NCBI RefSeq assembly: GCF_913777145.1
Contig: NZ_CAJYPS010000027.1
Location: 124,001 to 188,000 of the forward strand
Length of the DNA stretch: 64,000 bases
Origin: an uncultured Roseateles sp.
GTDB lineage: Bacteria; Pseudomonadota; Gammaproteobacteria; Burkholderiales; Burkholderiaceae_C
Direction of reading: 5' to 3'
The notes under the pieces were generated by a model. The model saw only the letters and a program-made list of their open reading frames with translations. It made no database searches and was not told the origin of the DNA. Shown here piece by piece: positions 38,213-47,188 of the stretch (within the stretch, counting starts at the first letter, position 1; every line of letters starts with the position of its first letter). A program made the translations under genes and the position numbers.

Positions 38213-39561
38213 GCGCGCCGCACGCCGCGCCGGGCAGCCCCGGGCAAGACCTGCTCCCCACGGGCGCGGGGCAGATCTCGCCCTGGGCCTGGGTGCCCAG
38301 CCTGTACTTCGTGCAGGGCCTGCCCTACGTGGTCGTGATGACGCTGTCGGTGGTGCTCTACAAGAACCTGGGCCTGTCCAACACCGACATCGCGCTCTAC
38401 ACCAGCTGGCTCTACCTGCCCTGGGTCATCAAGCCACTGTGGTCGCCGCTGCTGGAGCTGTTCAGCACCAAGCGGCGCTGGATCACCGCGCTGCAGTTCG
38501 TCGTCGGCGCGGCGCTGGCCGCGGTCGCGCTGACCATTCCCACGGCCCACATGCTGCAGCTGTCGCTGGCGGTGTTCTGGCTGATGGCCTTCGCCTCGGC
38601 CTCGCACGACATCGCGGCCGACGGCTACTACATGCTGGCCCAGCCCAAGCACCAGCAGGCCGCCTTCGTGGGCGTGCGCTCCACCTTCTACCGCCTGGCC
38701 AACATCGGCGGCCAGGGCGGCCTGGTCTACCTGGCCGGCGAGCTGGCCGAGCGCACCGGCTCGGTGGCCACCGGCTGGAGCCTGGTGTTCGGCGGCCTGG
38801 GCGCGGGCTTCGCGCTGCTGGCGCTGTGGCATCTGCGCGTGCTGCCCCGCCCGGTGGCGGACGCGCCCGGCCCCGGCCGCGCGGCCGCCGGCCATCTGGT
38901 GGCGGACTTCCTCGCGGTGTTCGCCAGCTTCTTCAAGAAGCCGGGCATCGCGGTGACGCTGGGCTTTCTGCTGCTCTACCGCTTCCCCGAGGCGCAGCTG
39001 CTCAAGCTGGCCAGCCCCTTCCTGCTGGACCCGGTGGACCAGGGCGGCCTGGGCCTGAGCACCAAGGCGGTCGGCATCGCCTACGGCACCGTGGGCCTGA
39101 CCGCGCTGACCGTGGGCGGCCTGGTGGGCGGCTGGGTGATCTCGCGCATGGGCCTCAAGCGCGCGCTGTGGCCGCTGGTGCTGGCCATGCATGTGCCCAA
39201 TGTCGCCTTCCTGCTGCTGGCGCTGACCCACCCGACCAGCCTGTGGGTGGTGAGTGCCGCGCTGGCCGTGGAGCAGTTCGGCTACGGCCTGGGCTTCACC
39301 GCCTACATGATGTACATGATCCTGGTGGCCAACAGCGGCCAGGCGGAGGGCAGCAACTACGCCACCTCCCACTACGCGATCTGCACCGGCTTCATGGCGC
39401 TGGGCATGATGATCCCGGGCATGTGGAGCGGCTGGCTGCAGGATCACCTGGGCTATGTGCCCTTCTTCGCCTGGGTGCTGGTGGCCACCGTGCCCAGCTT
39501 CGCGATGGCCGCGCTGATCAAGATCCCGGCCGACTTCGGCCGCAAGGACGCCCGCGCATGA
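38209..39561 (+). CDS. AmpG-like MFS muropeptide/sugar permease
   Basis: A 450-residue MFS protein with twelve or more predicted helices. The opening PSLYFVQGLPYVVVMTLSVVLYKNLGLSNTDIALYTSWLYLPW matches AmpG-type permeases, and ASASHDIAADGYYM fits the family's conserved D-x-A-x-D-x-Y block. AmpG imports anhydro-muropeptides. Lying between murQ and nagX, this one probably brings in MurNAc- or GlcNAc-containing sugars. Its start overlaps murQ and its stop overlaps nagX, both by ATGA. Confidence 0.87.
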   Translation: MSAPHAAPGSPGQDLLPTGAGQISPWAWVPSLYFVQGLPYVVVMTLSVVLYKNLGLSNTDIALYTSWLYLPWVIKPLWSPLLELFSTKRRWITALQFVVGAALAAVALTIPTAHMLQLSLAVFWLMAFASASHDIAADGYYMLAQPKHQQAAFVGVRSTFYRLANIGGQGGLVYLAGELAERTGSVATGWSLVFGGLGAGFALLALWHLRVLPRPVADAPGPGRAAAGHLVADFLAVFASFFKKPGIAVTLGFLLLYRFPEAQLLKLASPFLLDPVDQGGLGLSTKAVGIAYGTVGLTALTVGGLVGGWVISRMGLKRALWPLVLAMHVPNVAFLLLALTHPTSLWVVSAALAVEQFGYGLGFTAYMMYMILVANSGQAEGSNYATSHYAICTGFMALGMMIPGMWSGWLQDHLGYVPFFAWVLVATVPSFAMAALIKIPADFGRKDARA

Positions 39562-40694
39562 AGCCCACCCGCCTGCTGAGCCTGGACGCCTTCCGCGGCT
39601 TCACCATCGCCGCGATGCTGCTGGTCAACAACCCCGGCGACTGGGGCCACCTCTACGCGCCGCTGGAGCACGCGAAGTGGAACGGCTGGACCTTCACCGA
39701 CTGGGTCTTTCCCTTCTTCGTGTTCATCGCCGGCATGGCCATGTCGCTGAGCCTGGCCCGGCGTGCCGCGGCCGGCGCCGACAAGGGCCGGCTGCTGGCC
39801 CAGACCGCACGGCGCGCGGCCACCATCATCTTGATCGGCCTGCTGCTGAACTGGATCCCGCATTTCGACCTCGCCCATGTGCGCATCCCCGGCGTGCTGC
39901 AGCGCCTGGGCCTGTGCACGCTGCTGGCCGCGCCCATCGTGCTGTGGTGCGGCTCGCGCGGCATCGCGCTGTGGGCGCTGGGCCTGTTGGTGTTCTACAG
40001 CGCGGTGCAGCTGGGCGTGGCCGTGCCCAATGCCGAGGGCGTGATGCAGCGTGGCGTGCTGGAGCCCGGCCAGGACGCGGGCGCCTGGCTGGACCGCTGG
40101 CTGATGGACGGCCACCTGTGGGTGCAGAGCAAGACCTGGGACCCCGAGGGCCTGCTCAGCACGCTGCCCGCGGTCGCGTCGCAGCTGCTGGGCGTGCTGG
40201 CCGGCCAGGTGCTGTCCTCGTCCAGCCGCCCGGCCGAGAAGGCCATGACCTGGGTGCTGTCCGGCCTGGCCTGCCTGTGGCTGGGCCAGGTGCTGGACGC
40301 CTGGCTGATGCCCATCAACAAGTCGCTGTGGACTCCGTCCTATGTGTTCGCGATGGCGGGCTGGGCGCAGCTGGTGTTCTCGGTGTTCTTCTGGCTGCTG
40401 GACGCCATGCCCCAGCCGCTGGCACGCGAGCGCTGGGCGCAGCGCCTGCACCCGCTGATCGTGTTCGGCATGAACGCGCTGTTCCTGTTCGCGCTGTCGG
40501 GCCTGATCGCCAAGATGCTGGGCTTTATCCACCTGGCCGAGGGCCGCTCGCTGAACGCCGCGCTCTATGCCCCCATCCAGGCGCTGGGCCTGGCGCCCGA
40601 GAACGCCTCGCTGCTGCGCGCCGTGCTGTTCGTGCTGGCCATGTACGCCGTGGCCTGGGGCATGTACCGCAAGGGCTGGTTCATCAAGGCCTGA
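39558..40694 (+). CDS. nagX: NagX/HGSNAT-like transmembrane acyltransferase
   Basis: A 378-residue membrane protein with about ten helices. The N-terminus RLLSLDAFRGFTIAAMLLVNNPGDWGHLYAPLEHAKWNGWTF matches the heparan-alpha-glucosaminide N-acetyltransferase family (DUF5009). The His in that block is the acetyl-transfer residue in the human enzyme. NagX members in bacteria lie in GlcNAc-use operons and may acetylate amino sugars across the membrane. The ATG overlaps the permease stop. Confidence 0.88.
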   Translation: MKPTRLLSLDAFRGFTIAAMLLVNNPGDWGHLYAPLEHAKWNGWTFTDWVFPFFVFIAGMAMSLSLARRAAAGADKGRLLAQTARRAATIILIGLLLNWIPHFDLAHVRIPGVLQRLGLCTLLAAPIVLWCGSRGIALWALGLLVFYSAVQLGVAVPNAEGVMQRGVLEPGQDAGAWLDRWLMDGHLWVQSKTWDPEGLLSTLPAVASQLLGVLAGQVLSSSSRPAEKAMTWVLSGLACLWLGQVLDAWLMPINKSLWTPSYVFAMAGWAQLVFSVFFWLLDAMPQPLARERWAQRLHPLIVFGMNALFLFALSGLIAKMLGFIHLAEGRSLNAALYAPIQALGLAPENASLLRAVLFVLAMYAVAWGMYRKGWFIKA

Positions 40695-40710
40695 GCGCCG
40701 AGGACAGACG

Positions 40711-42009
40711 ATGAAGCGACGCGAACTGCTGGCCCTGACGGCCTCCCCGCTGCTGCTGGCCGCCTGCGCCACGCCCAGCACACCGCCCGCGCCGGGCGAC
40801 ACCGCACGGCCCGACACCGGCCCCTTGCCCGCCCCACCCGCCGCCCCCGCGCAGCCCCCGGGCCGCGAATGGCGCGCCGCCTGGGTCGCCACGGTGGCCA
40901 ATATCGACTGGCCCAGCAAGCCCGGTCTCAGCGCCGAGGCCCAGCAGGCCGAGATCCGCGCGCTGTGCGAGACCGCGCAGCGCATCGGCCTGAACGCGCT
41001 GATCCTGCAGGTGCGCACCAGCGCCGATGCGCTGTACGAATCGCGCCTGGAGCCCTGGAGCGAATACCTCACCGGCGTGCAGGGCCGCGCCCCCGGCTAC
41101 GACCCGCTGGCCGTGTGGCTGCGCGAGGCCCGCGCCCGCGGGCTGGAGCTGCACGCCTGGCTCAACCCCTACCGCGCGCGCCACAGCACGGCCAAGTCGC
41201 CGCTGGCCGAAGGCCATGTCGCGCGCACGCGGCCCGACTGGGTCAAGAGCTATGGCGACCAGCTCTGGATAGACCCGGGCGAGGAGGCCGCCGCCGAGCA
41301 CACGCTGGCCGTGGTGCGCGACCTGCTGAGCCGCTATGCGGTGGATGGCGTGCACATCGACGACTACTTCTACCCCTACCCGGTCACTGCCACGCCCGGC
41401 GACCCGGCCAACAAGCTGGAGATCGACTTTCCCGACGAGCCCAGCTGGCAGCGCTACCAGGCCGGCGGCGGCAGCCTGGCGCGCGCCGACTGGCGGCGCT
41501 ACAACGTCAACCGCCTGGTGCAGCGCCTGCATGCGCTGGTGCAGGAAGTGCGCCCCGGCGCCCGGCTGGGCATCAGCCCCTTCGGCCTGCCCAAGCCGGC
41601 GGCGCGGCCGGCCGGCATCAGCGGTTTCAGCCAGTACGACAAGCTCTACGCGGACGTGGAGCTGTGGCTGCGCGAGGGCTGGATGGACTATCTCGCGCCC
41701 CAGCTCTACTGGCCGCGCGCCCAGGCCGGCCAGGCCTTCGAGCCGCTGATGCGCGCCTGGGGCGCGCAGAACCCGCGCGGCCTGCCCATCTACCCGGGCC
41801 TGTTCACCAGCCGCATCAACGACACGCCGCAGAGCTGGGCGCCTGAGGAAATCACCGAACAGATCGCGCTGGCGCGCCGCATCAGCGCCGAGTGGGGCCA
41901 GGCCGGCGGCCATGCGCACTTCAGCCTGGTCGCGCTGGCGCAGAACCGCAAGGGCATCGCCGACGCGCTGCGCCTGGGCCCCTACGCCACGCCGAGCACG
42001 CCGCGCTGA
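40711..42009 (+). CDS. GHL10 (DUF187) glycosyl hydrolase-like lipoprotein
   Basis: A 432-residue lipoprotein: signal MKRRELLALTASPLLLAAC with lipobox LAAC, then a Pro/Ala linker (about 24-50). The GHL10 barrel begins REWRAAWVATVANIDWPSKPGL and has NALILQVRTSADALY, ELHAWLNPYRAR, YAVDGVHIDDYFYPYP and LGISPFGL. E. coli DigH (YddW) is a relative that cuts denuded peptidoglycan strands at the divisome. Here it follows murQ, the permease and nagX, which fits release of wall sugars outside the membrane. It converges with the LacI gene. Confidence 0.9.
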   Translation: MKRRELLALTASPLLLAACATPSTPPAPGDTARPDTGPLPAPPAAPAQPPGREWRAAWVATVANIDWPSKPGLSAEAQQAEIRALCETAQRIGLNALILQVRTSADALYESRLEPWSEYLTGVQGRAPGYDPLAVWLREARARGLELHAWLNPYRARHSTAKSPLAEGHVARTRPDWVKSYGDQLWIDPGEEAAAEHTLAVVRDLLSRYAVDGVHIDDYFYPYPVTATPGDPANKLEIDFPDEPSWQRYQAGGGSLARADWRRYNVNRLVQRLHALVQEVRPGARLGISPFGLPKPAARPAGISGFSQYDKLYADVELWLREGWMDYLAPQLYWPRAQAGQAFEPLMRAWGAQNPRGLPIYPGLFTSRINDTPQSWAPEEITEQIALARRISAEWGQAGGHAHFSLVALAQNRKGIADALRLGPYATPSTPR

Positions 42010-42015
42010 TCCGGC

Positions 42016-43062
42016 TCAGGCGGGCGGCGCCTGCGTGGACGCCCGCGCGATCAGCGTGGGCCGCAGCAGCACCGTGGCCGCACTGCTGCCCGGCGTCTGC
42101 TGCAGCGCCTCCAGCAGCAGGCGCGCGGCACGGAAGCCCATCTCGTAGTGCTGGATGCGGATGGAGCTCAGCGGCGGGCTGATCTGGTCCAGCAGGGGCA
42201 TGTCGTTGTGCCCGATCAGCGACAGCTGCTCCGGCACCGCGATGCCCCGCCCCTTGAGCACCTGCAGCGCGCCCAGCGCGATCAGGTCGTTGGCCGCCAC
42301 CACCGCGGTGAACGGGGGCCGGGTCTTGCGCCGGCCGCCCGCGTCCAGCAGCGCGCTCATTGCGGCCACGCCGGCGTCTATCGAATAGGCCTCGCACTCG
42401 GCGATGCCGGCGGGCTCCAGGCCCTGCTCGCGCAGCGCCTGCTCGAAGCCCAGGCGGCGCGTCATGCCGGTGGACAGCACGCTGGGCCCGGCCAGGTGGG
42501 CGATGTGGCGGTGGCCCAGGCCCGCCAGGTGCTCCACGGCCAGGCGCATCGCCAGCAGGTCGTCGCTGAGCACCGCGGGCAGCTCGCCACGGCCATCGGT
42601 GCGGTTCACCAGCACGATGGCGCTGCCGGTCTTGTGCAGACCGCGCAGCCAGTCGTCGTCGCGCGTGGCGGACGCGATCAGGAAGCCGTCCACGCGCTGC
42701 TGGCGCATCTGCGCGACCGCCTGATGCACCGCGTCCTCGCGGCGCGCGGTGTTGGCCAGCAGCGCGAAGTAGCCCTCGGACTCCAGCGCATCCTCGATGC
42801 CGCGCAGGATGGGCGGGAACACCGGGTTGGTGATGTCGGGCAGCAGCACGCCCACGGTGCGCGACTTGCCGGTGGACAGCGCCGCCGCCGCCCGGTTGGG
42901 CTGCCAGCCCAGCTCGCGTGCGGCGGTTTCCACCCGCTGCAGCAGCTCGGCGCTGATCATGTGGCGGCGCGCCGGGTCCATGGCGCGTGACACGGTGGAC
43001 TTGTGCACGCCCAGGTGGGCGGCCAGCTGTTCGATGGTGACCGGGGCCTGCTTGCTCGCCAT
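42016..43062 (-). CDS. LacI-family transcriptional regulator
   Basis: A 348-residue repressor. The HTH (VTIEQLAAHLGVHKSTVSRAMD) and hinge (NRAAAALSTGKSRTVGVLLPDITNPVFPPI) are intact, followed by a periplasmic-binding-protein-like sensor domain (GVAAMSALLDAG, VVAANDLIALGALQVLKGRGIAVPEQLSLIGHNDMPLL). Two LacI-type operators lie in the divergent spacer, one near its own start and one before the ring-cleavage operon. It therefore probably represses both until a pathway compound binds. A role for the converging MurNAc operon is less likely. Confidence 0.93.
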   Translation of the reverse strand: MASKQAPVTIEQLAAHLGVHKSTVSRAMDPARRHMISAELLQRVETAARELGWQPNRAAAALSTGKSRTVGVLLPDITNPVFPPILRGIEDALESEGYFALLANTARREDAVHQAVAQMRQQRVDGFLIASATRDDDWLRGLHKTGSAIVLVNRTDGRGELPAVLSDDLLAMRLAVEHLAGLGHRHIAHLAGPSVLSTGMTRRLGFEQALREQGLEPAGIAECEAYSIDAGVAAMSALLDAGGRRKTRPPFTAVVAANDLIALGALQVLKGRGIAVPEQLSLIGHNDMPLLDQISPPLSSIRIQHYEMGFRAARLLLEALQQTPGSSAATVLLRPTLIARASTQAPPA

Positions 43063-43076
43063 CCGGCCATGCTATC

Positions 43077-43088
43077 GCAACCGGATGC
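43077..43088. promoter_or_regulatory. LacI-type operator 2
   Basis: GCAACCGGATGC differs by one base from operator 1 and lies 14 bases upstream of the LacI gene start, a place suited to autorepression. The two operators are 90 bp apart centre to centre. Confidence 0.6.
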
Positions 43089-43133
43089 AGCCCCTGCGCT
43101 CGCGGCCGTCCTAGTTGATTTCCCTAAATCCCC

Positions 43134-43162
43134 TTGCATTCCCGGCCGTCGTCGCCGACATT
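43134..43162 (+). promoter_or_regulatory. Candidate sigma-70 promoter of ring-cleavage operon
   Basis: TTGCAT (43134-43139), a 17-base spacer and GACATT (43157-43162). The -10 match is weak, but operator 1 begins 4 bases after it, as expected for LacI-type repression. Confidence 0.3.
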
Positions 43163-43166
43163 CAAT

Positions 43167-43178
43167 GCAACCGGTTGC
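43167..43178. promoter_or_regulatory. LacI-type operator 1
   Basis: GCAACCGGTTGC is a perfect 12-bp palindrome with the central CG typical of LacI/GalR-family sites. It lies 27 bases before the dioxygenase start and just after a candidate -10, so binding should block the operon. Confidence 0.75.
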
Positions 43179-43204
43179 GTTGAAGTTGCCAAAAACAAAC
43201 CATC

Positions 43205-44095
43205 ATGAGACAAACCCTCTCGCTGCCCGACACGCCTGCCTCGCTGCTGCCGCTGGTGCTGTCCGCCATGGCCGACACCCCTGACGCGCGGCTGCGCCAG
43301 CTGATGGCGTCGCTGACCACCCACCTGCACCAGTTCGTCATCGACAACGCGGTCACCGAGGCCGAGTTCGAGCGCGCGGTGCAGTTCCTCATAGACATCG
43401 GCCAGGCCACCGGCCCCAAGACCAACGAGGTCATCCTGGCGGCTGACCTGCTGGGCATCTCCACGCTGGTGGCGCTGCTGAACAACCCCAGCGGCGAGGA
43501 GAGCGCCGACTCCCACGCCGCGCTGCTGGGCCCGTTCTGGCGCGCCAATGCGCCGGCCTGCCCCATGGGCGCCAACCTCGCGCGCACCGACTGCGACGGC
43601 ACGCCCATGGAGGTCTGCGGCCGCGTGTTCGGCGCCGACGGCCGGCCGCTGGCGGGCGCCATCGTGGACGTCTGGCAGGCCGACCCCAAGGGCCTGTACG
43701 AGAACCAGGACCCCGACCAGCCCGACATGAACCTACGCGGCCGCTTCGAGACCGACGCGGACGGCGGCTTCTTCTTCCGCACCGTCACGCCGGCCGGCTA
43801 CCCGGTGCCCACCGGCGGCCCCTGCGGCGAGCTGCTCGCGGCCCAGCGCCGCCACCCCTACCGGCCGGCCCACCTGCATTTCATGGTGTCCCGGCCCGGC
43901 CACAAGGTGCTGATCACCCAGGTCTTCACCGCCGAGGACCGCTACCTGCAGAGCGACCCGGTGTTCGGCGTCACGCAGGCGCTGGTGGGCCGCTTCGAGC
44001 ACACCCAGCGCGACGGCCGGCCGCTGACCCGGCTGAGCCACGACTTCCATCTCTGCGCCGGCGAGATGGTCTTCCCCAAGCCCCCGATTCCCTGA
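43205..44095 (+). CDS. Intradiol ring-cleavage dioxygenase (hydroxyquinol 1,2-dioxygenase type)
   Basis: A 296-residue non-haem Fe(III) dioxygenase. The four iron ligands are Y165 (GLYENQD), Y199 (GYPVPTGGP), H223 and H225 (RPAHLHF). The helical N-terminal domain (RLRQLMASLTTHLHQFVID) is the dimerisation part of catechol and hydroxyquinol dioxygenases. Hydroxyquinol is favoured because a maleylacetate reductase ends the same operon; catechol use would call for a cycloisomerase, which is absent. The product would be maleylacetate. It is the first gene of a ten-gene operon, downstream of a LacI operator. Confidence 0.93.
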   Translation: MRQTLSLPDTPASLLPLVLSAMADTPDARLRQLMASLTTHLHQFVIDNAVTEAEFERAVQFLIDIGQATGPKTNEVILAADLLGISTLVALLNNPSGEESADSHAALLGPFWRANAPACPMGANLARTDCDGTPMEVCGRVFGADGRPLAGAIVDVWQADPKGLYENQDPDQPDMNLRGRFETDADGGFFFRTVTPAGYPVPTGGPCGELLAAQRRHPYRPAHLHFMVSRPGHKVLITQVFTAEDRYLQSDPVFGVTQALVGRFEHTQRDGRPLTRLSHDFHLCAGEMVFPKPPIP

Positions 44096-44104
44096 GAGCC
44101 CGCC

Positions 44105-44878
44105 ATGACCTCCACCCCCGCCTTCACTCCCCAGGACCGCCTGGACGGCCGCGTCGCGGTCATCGCCGGTGGCACCGGCGCCATCGGCCTGGCCACCGCC
44201 CAGCGCCTGGCCGCGCTGGGCGCGCGCTGCGTGCTGCTGTACCTGCACGACGAGCCCGCCGCCGCCCAGGCGCGCGCCGCCGCGCTGCCGGGCAGCGGCC
44301 ACCTGGCGCTGCAGGCCTCCATCACCGACAGCACCACGCTGCGCGCCGCCGCCCAAGCGGTGCAGCAGCAGCTGGGCCGCGCCGACATCCTGGTCAACAG
44401 CGCCGGCTACACCCGCCCGGTGCCCGCGGCCGACCTGGAGGCGCTGACCGACGAGCTGATCGACGAGATGCTGCAGGTCAACTTCCGCGGCGTGGTCGCC
44501 ACCATCCGCGCCTTCCTGCCGCTGCTGCGCGAGCACGGCGACGGCCTGGTGGTGAACATCTCCTCCATCGCCGGCTTCACCGGCGTGGGCAGCAACCTGG
44601 GCTATGTGGCGGCCAAGGCCAGCATCGACGTGGTGGGCGACGCGCTGGCGCGCGCGCTGGCACCGGCGGTGCGGGTGCTGTCGGTGTCGCCCGGCGTGGT
44701 CGATTCCGGCTTCGTGCCCGGCCGCGGCGCCGACTTCAACGACAAGGCCGCCGCCAGCATCCCGCTGCGCCGCATAGGCACGGTGGACGACATCGCCGCC
44801 GCGGTGCAGGCCTGCGCCACCACGCTGCGCTACGCGACCGGCACCCGCCTGGTGGTGGACGGCGGCCGGCATCTGTGA
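44105..44878 (+). CDS. Short-chain dehydrogenase/reductase
   Basis: A 257-residue classical SDR: cofactor motif AGGTGAIGLATA (about 21-32), NSAG, catalytic Ser in NISSIAGF and Tyr/Lys in YVAAKAS, then a FabG-like C-terminus (YATGTRLVVDGGRHL). It lies 9 bp after the dioxygenase and probably performs an oxidation or reduction upstream of ring cleavage, such as dehydrogenation of a cyclic diol. The substrate is unknown. Confidence 0.9.
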   Translation: MTSTPAFTPQDRLDGRVAVIAGGTGAIGLATAQRLAALGARCVLLYLHDEPAAAQARAAALPGSGHLALQASITDSTTLRAAAQAVQQQLGRADILVNSAGYTRPVPAADLEALTDELIDEMLQVNFRGVVATIRAFLPLLREHGDGLVVNISSIAGFTGVGSNLGYVAAKASIDVVGDALARALAPAVRVLSVSPGVVDSGFVPGRGADFNDKAAASIPLRRIGTVDDIAAAVQACATTLRYATGTRLVVDGGRHL

Positions 44879-44906
44879 CGCCCAGCCCCAACCCAGCGAG
44901 ACGCAC

Positions 44907-45782
44907 ATGAACGCCAAGACCTTTCTCACCTGTGCCGTCACCGGCAACCTGACCAAGCCCGAGCAGACGCCGCATCTGCCCATCACGCCGGAGCAGATCG
45001 CCAGCGAATGCCTGGCCGCGGCCGAGGCCGGCGCGGCGGCGGTGCACATCCATGTGCGCGACCCCGCCACCGGCGCGCCGTCCATGGACGTGGAGCTCTA
45101 CCGCGACGTGGTCAGCCGCATACGCGCGCACAACGCCGAGCTCATCATCAACCTCACCACCGGCCCCGGCGGCCGCTTCATCCCCAGCGAGGCCGATCCG
45201 CGCGTCGCCGCGCCCGGCAGCACGCTGCTGCCGCCCGAGCAGCGCGTGGAGCACATCCGGCTGATCAAGCCCGATGTCTGCTCGCTGGACCTCAACACCA
45301 TGAACTCCGGCAACGACGTGGTGATGAACACGCCGCGCAATGTGCGCGTGATGGCCCGCGTGATCCGCGAAGCCGGCGTGCTGCCCGAGCTGGAGATCTT
45401 CGACAGCGGCGACCTGCATCTCGCCCGCGACCTGATCCAGGACGGCACGCTGCAGGGCCCGGGGCTGTGGACCCTGGTGACCGGCGTGAAGTACGGCTTC
45501 TCCGCCAGCCCCGAGACGCTGCAGTACGCCCGCAGCCTGCTGCCGGCCGGCGCGATCTGGTCGGCCTTCGGCATAGGCCGGCACGAGTTCCCGGTGGTCG
45601 CGCAGAGCTGGCTGCTGGGCGGCCATGTGCGCGTGGGCCTGGAAGACAACATCTATCTCGACAAGGGCGTGCTGGCGCGCAGCAACGCCGAACTGGTCGC
45701 CAAGGCCCGCCGCATCGTGCAGGACCTGGGCGGCGCGCTGATGAACCCCCGCGAAGCCCGCGCCGCGCTGGGCCTGGCCTGA
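44907..45782 (+). CDS. Beta-keto acid cleavage enzyme (BKACE, DUF849)
   Basis: A 291-residue TIM barrel. Zinc ligands H47 and H49 are in AAVHIHVRDP and the Glu in HVRVGLEDNIYL is the third. These enzymes join a beta-keto acid with acetyl-CoA to give acetoacetate and a new acyl-CoA. 3-Oxoadipate, the expected product of maleylacetate reductase, is a beta-keto acid and a known type of BKACE substrate; the products would be acetoacetate and succinyl-CoA. This would replace pcaIJ and pcaF, which are not in the operon. Confidence 0.93.
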   Translation: MNAKTFLTCAVTGNLTKPEQTPHLPITPEQIASECLAAAEAGAAAVHIHVRDPATGAPSMDVELYRDVVSRIRAHNAELIINLTTGPGGRFIPSEADPRVAAPGSTLLPPEQRVEHIRLIKPDVCSLDLNTMNSGNDVVMNTPRNVRVMARVIREAGVLPELEIFDSGDLHLARDLIQDGTLQGPGLWTLVTGVKYGFSASPETLQYARSLLPAGAIWSAFGIGRHEFPVVAQSWLLGGHVRVGLEDNIYLDKGVLARSNAELVAKARRIVQDLGGALMNPREARAALGLA

Positions 45783-45792
45783 AGGACGCTCC

Positions 45793-46797
45793 ATGAACCA
45801 AGACCTCCTCACCCTCGACGCCGTGCGCGTGCTGGCCAAGGCCGGCAGCCCCGAGCAGATCCAACCCCAGCTGGTGCAGACGCCACCGCCGCGGCCGGCC
45901 GCCGGCCAGGCGCTGGTGCGCGTGCACAGCGCCGGCGTCAACCCCAGCGACGTGAAGGCCGCGCTGGGCCTGATGCCCCAGGCCCTGTGGCCGCGCACAC
46001 CCGGGCGCGACTACGCCGGCGTCGTCGTCGACGGCCCCGACGCCTGGCTGGGCCGCGAGGTCTGGGGCTCGGGCGGCGACGTGGGCATCACCCGCGACGG
46101 CTCCCACGCCGGCTGGCTGCTGCTGCCGGTGGAGGCGCTGCGCGAGAAGCCGCGCACACTGGACTTCGACGCCGCCGGCAGCGTGGGCGTGCCCTTCGTG
46201 ACCGCCTACGAGGGCCTGCGCCGCGCCGGCCATGCACAGGCCGGCCAGGTGGTGGTGGTGGCCGGCGCCAACGGCAAGGTGGGCCAGGCCGCGGTGCAGT
46301 TGGCCGCCCAGGCCGGCGCCCGCGTGATCGCGCTGCAGCGCAGCCCCGAGCTGGCCGGCTGGGCCAGCGCGCCGGTGCAGGTCATCGATGCGCGCGACCA
46401 GACGCCCGCCGAGCTGGCCGCCCGGGTGCGCGAGGCCGCCGGGGGCCGCGGCGCCGACCTGGTGTTCAACACCGTGGGCAGCCCCTACTTCGAGGCCGCC
46501 AACCTCGCGATGGCCAAGGGCGCGACGCAGATCTTCATAGCCACCGTCGAGCGCCCCGTGCCCTTCGACATCTTCAGCTTCTACCGCGGCATGCACACCT
46601 ATGTGGGCATAGACACGCTGGCGCTGGACGGCGTGGCCACCAACGAGCGCCTGGAGGCCATGCGCGCCGGCTTCGAGGCCGGCACGCTGCGGCCCTTCCC
46701 GGTGGAGGCGGGCAATGTCTATGCGCTGCGCGACGCGCTGAGCGCCTACCGCCGCGTGATCGCCGGCGACGCCGCGCGCATCGTGCTCCACCCCTGA
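45793..46797 (+). CDS. Zinc-independent medium-chain dehydrogenase/quinone oxidoreductase-like
   Basis: A 334-residue MDR protein. The N-terminal GroES-like domain has ALVRVHSAGVNPSDVKAAL, and the NADP site is VVVVAGANGKVGQAAVQLA. The structural-zinc Cys cluster of alcohol dehydrogenases is missing, so it is nearer to quinone oxidoreductase or enoyl reductase. Its reaction in this operon is unknown; a reductive step on an unsaturated ring or ring-cleavage product is possible. It starts 10 bp after the BKACE gene. Confidence 0.88.
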   Translation: MNQDLLTLDAVRVLAKAGSPEQIQPQLVQTPPPRPAAGQALVRVHSAGVNPSDVKAALGLMPQALWPRTPGRDYAGVVVDGPDAWLGREVWGSGGDVGITRDGSHAGWLLLPVEALREKPRTLDFDAAGSVGVPFVTAYEGLRRAGHAQAGQVVVVAGANGKVGQAAVQLAAQAGARVIALQRSPELAGWASAPVQVIDARDQTPAELAARVREAAGGRGADLVFNTVGSPYFEAANLAMAKGATQIFIATVERPVPFDIFSFYRGMHTYVGIDTLALDGVATNERLEAMRAGFEAGTLRPFPVEAGNVYALRDALSAYRRVIAGDAARIVLHP

Positions 46798-46804
46798 GGC
46801 CGCG

Positions 46805-47188
46805 ATGCACGTCACCCGCTTCGATGCCGCGCCCGGCTATGTGGCGCCGCGCCACGAGGGCATGCGCTGCCTGCGCCTGCAGGGCCATGAGGCCGGCCCG
46901 GCCGAGCAGCTGTGGCTGGGCGTGTCCATCGTCGAGCCCGGCGGCCACACCGGCCTGGACGCCTCGCCGCTGGAAAAGCACTACGTGGTGCTGGACGGCG
47001 AGCTGACGCTGATCGCCGAGGCGGACGGCCGGCGCGAGGAGGCGCTGCTGCGGCGCCACGACTCCTGCCGCTACGCGCCCGGCGAGAAGCGCCAGCTGGT
47101 GAACCGCAGCGCCCACCCCGCCACCGTGCTGCTGGCCATGCCACTGCCGGCCGCTCCCTCGCCATCGCCCTCGGAGAGCAAGACATGA
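46805..47188 (+). CDS. Cupin-domain protein
   Basis: A 127-residue single cupin. The two motifs are recognisable as VEPGGHTGLDASPLEKHYVVLDGELTL and RRHDSCRYAPGEKRQLVNRSAHPATVLLAMP, with His and Glu residues that could bind a metal. The tail is Pro/Ser-rich. It may be a small isomerase, decarboxylase or dioxygenase of the pathway or a binding protein. Its stop overlaps the next start by 4 bp. Confidence 0.82.
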   Translation: MHVTRFDAAPGYVAPRHEGMRCLRLQGHEAGPAEQLWLGVSIVEPGGHTGLDASPLEKHYVVLDGELTLIAEADGRREEALLRRHDSCRYAPGEKRQLVNRSAHPATVLLAMPLPAAPSPSPSESKT

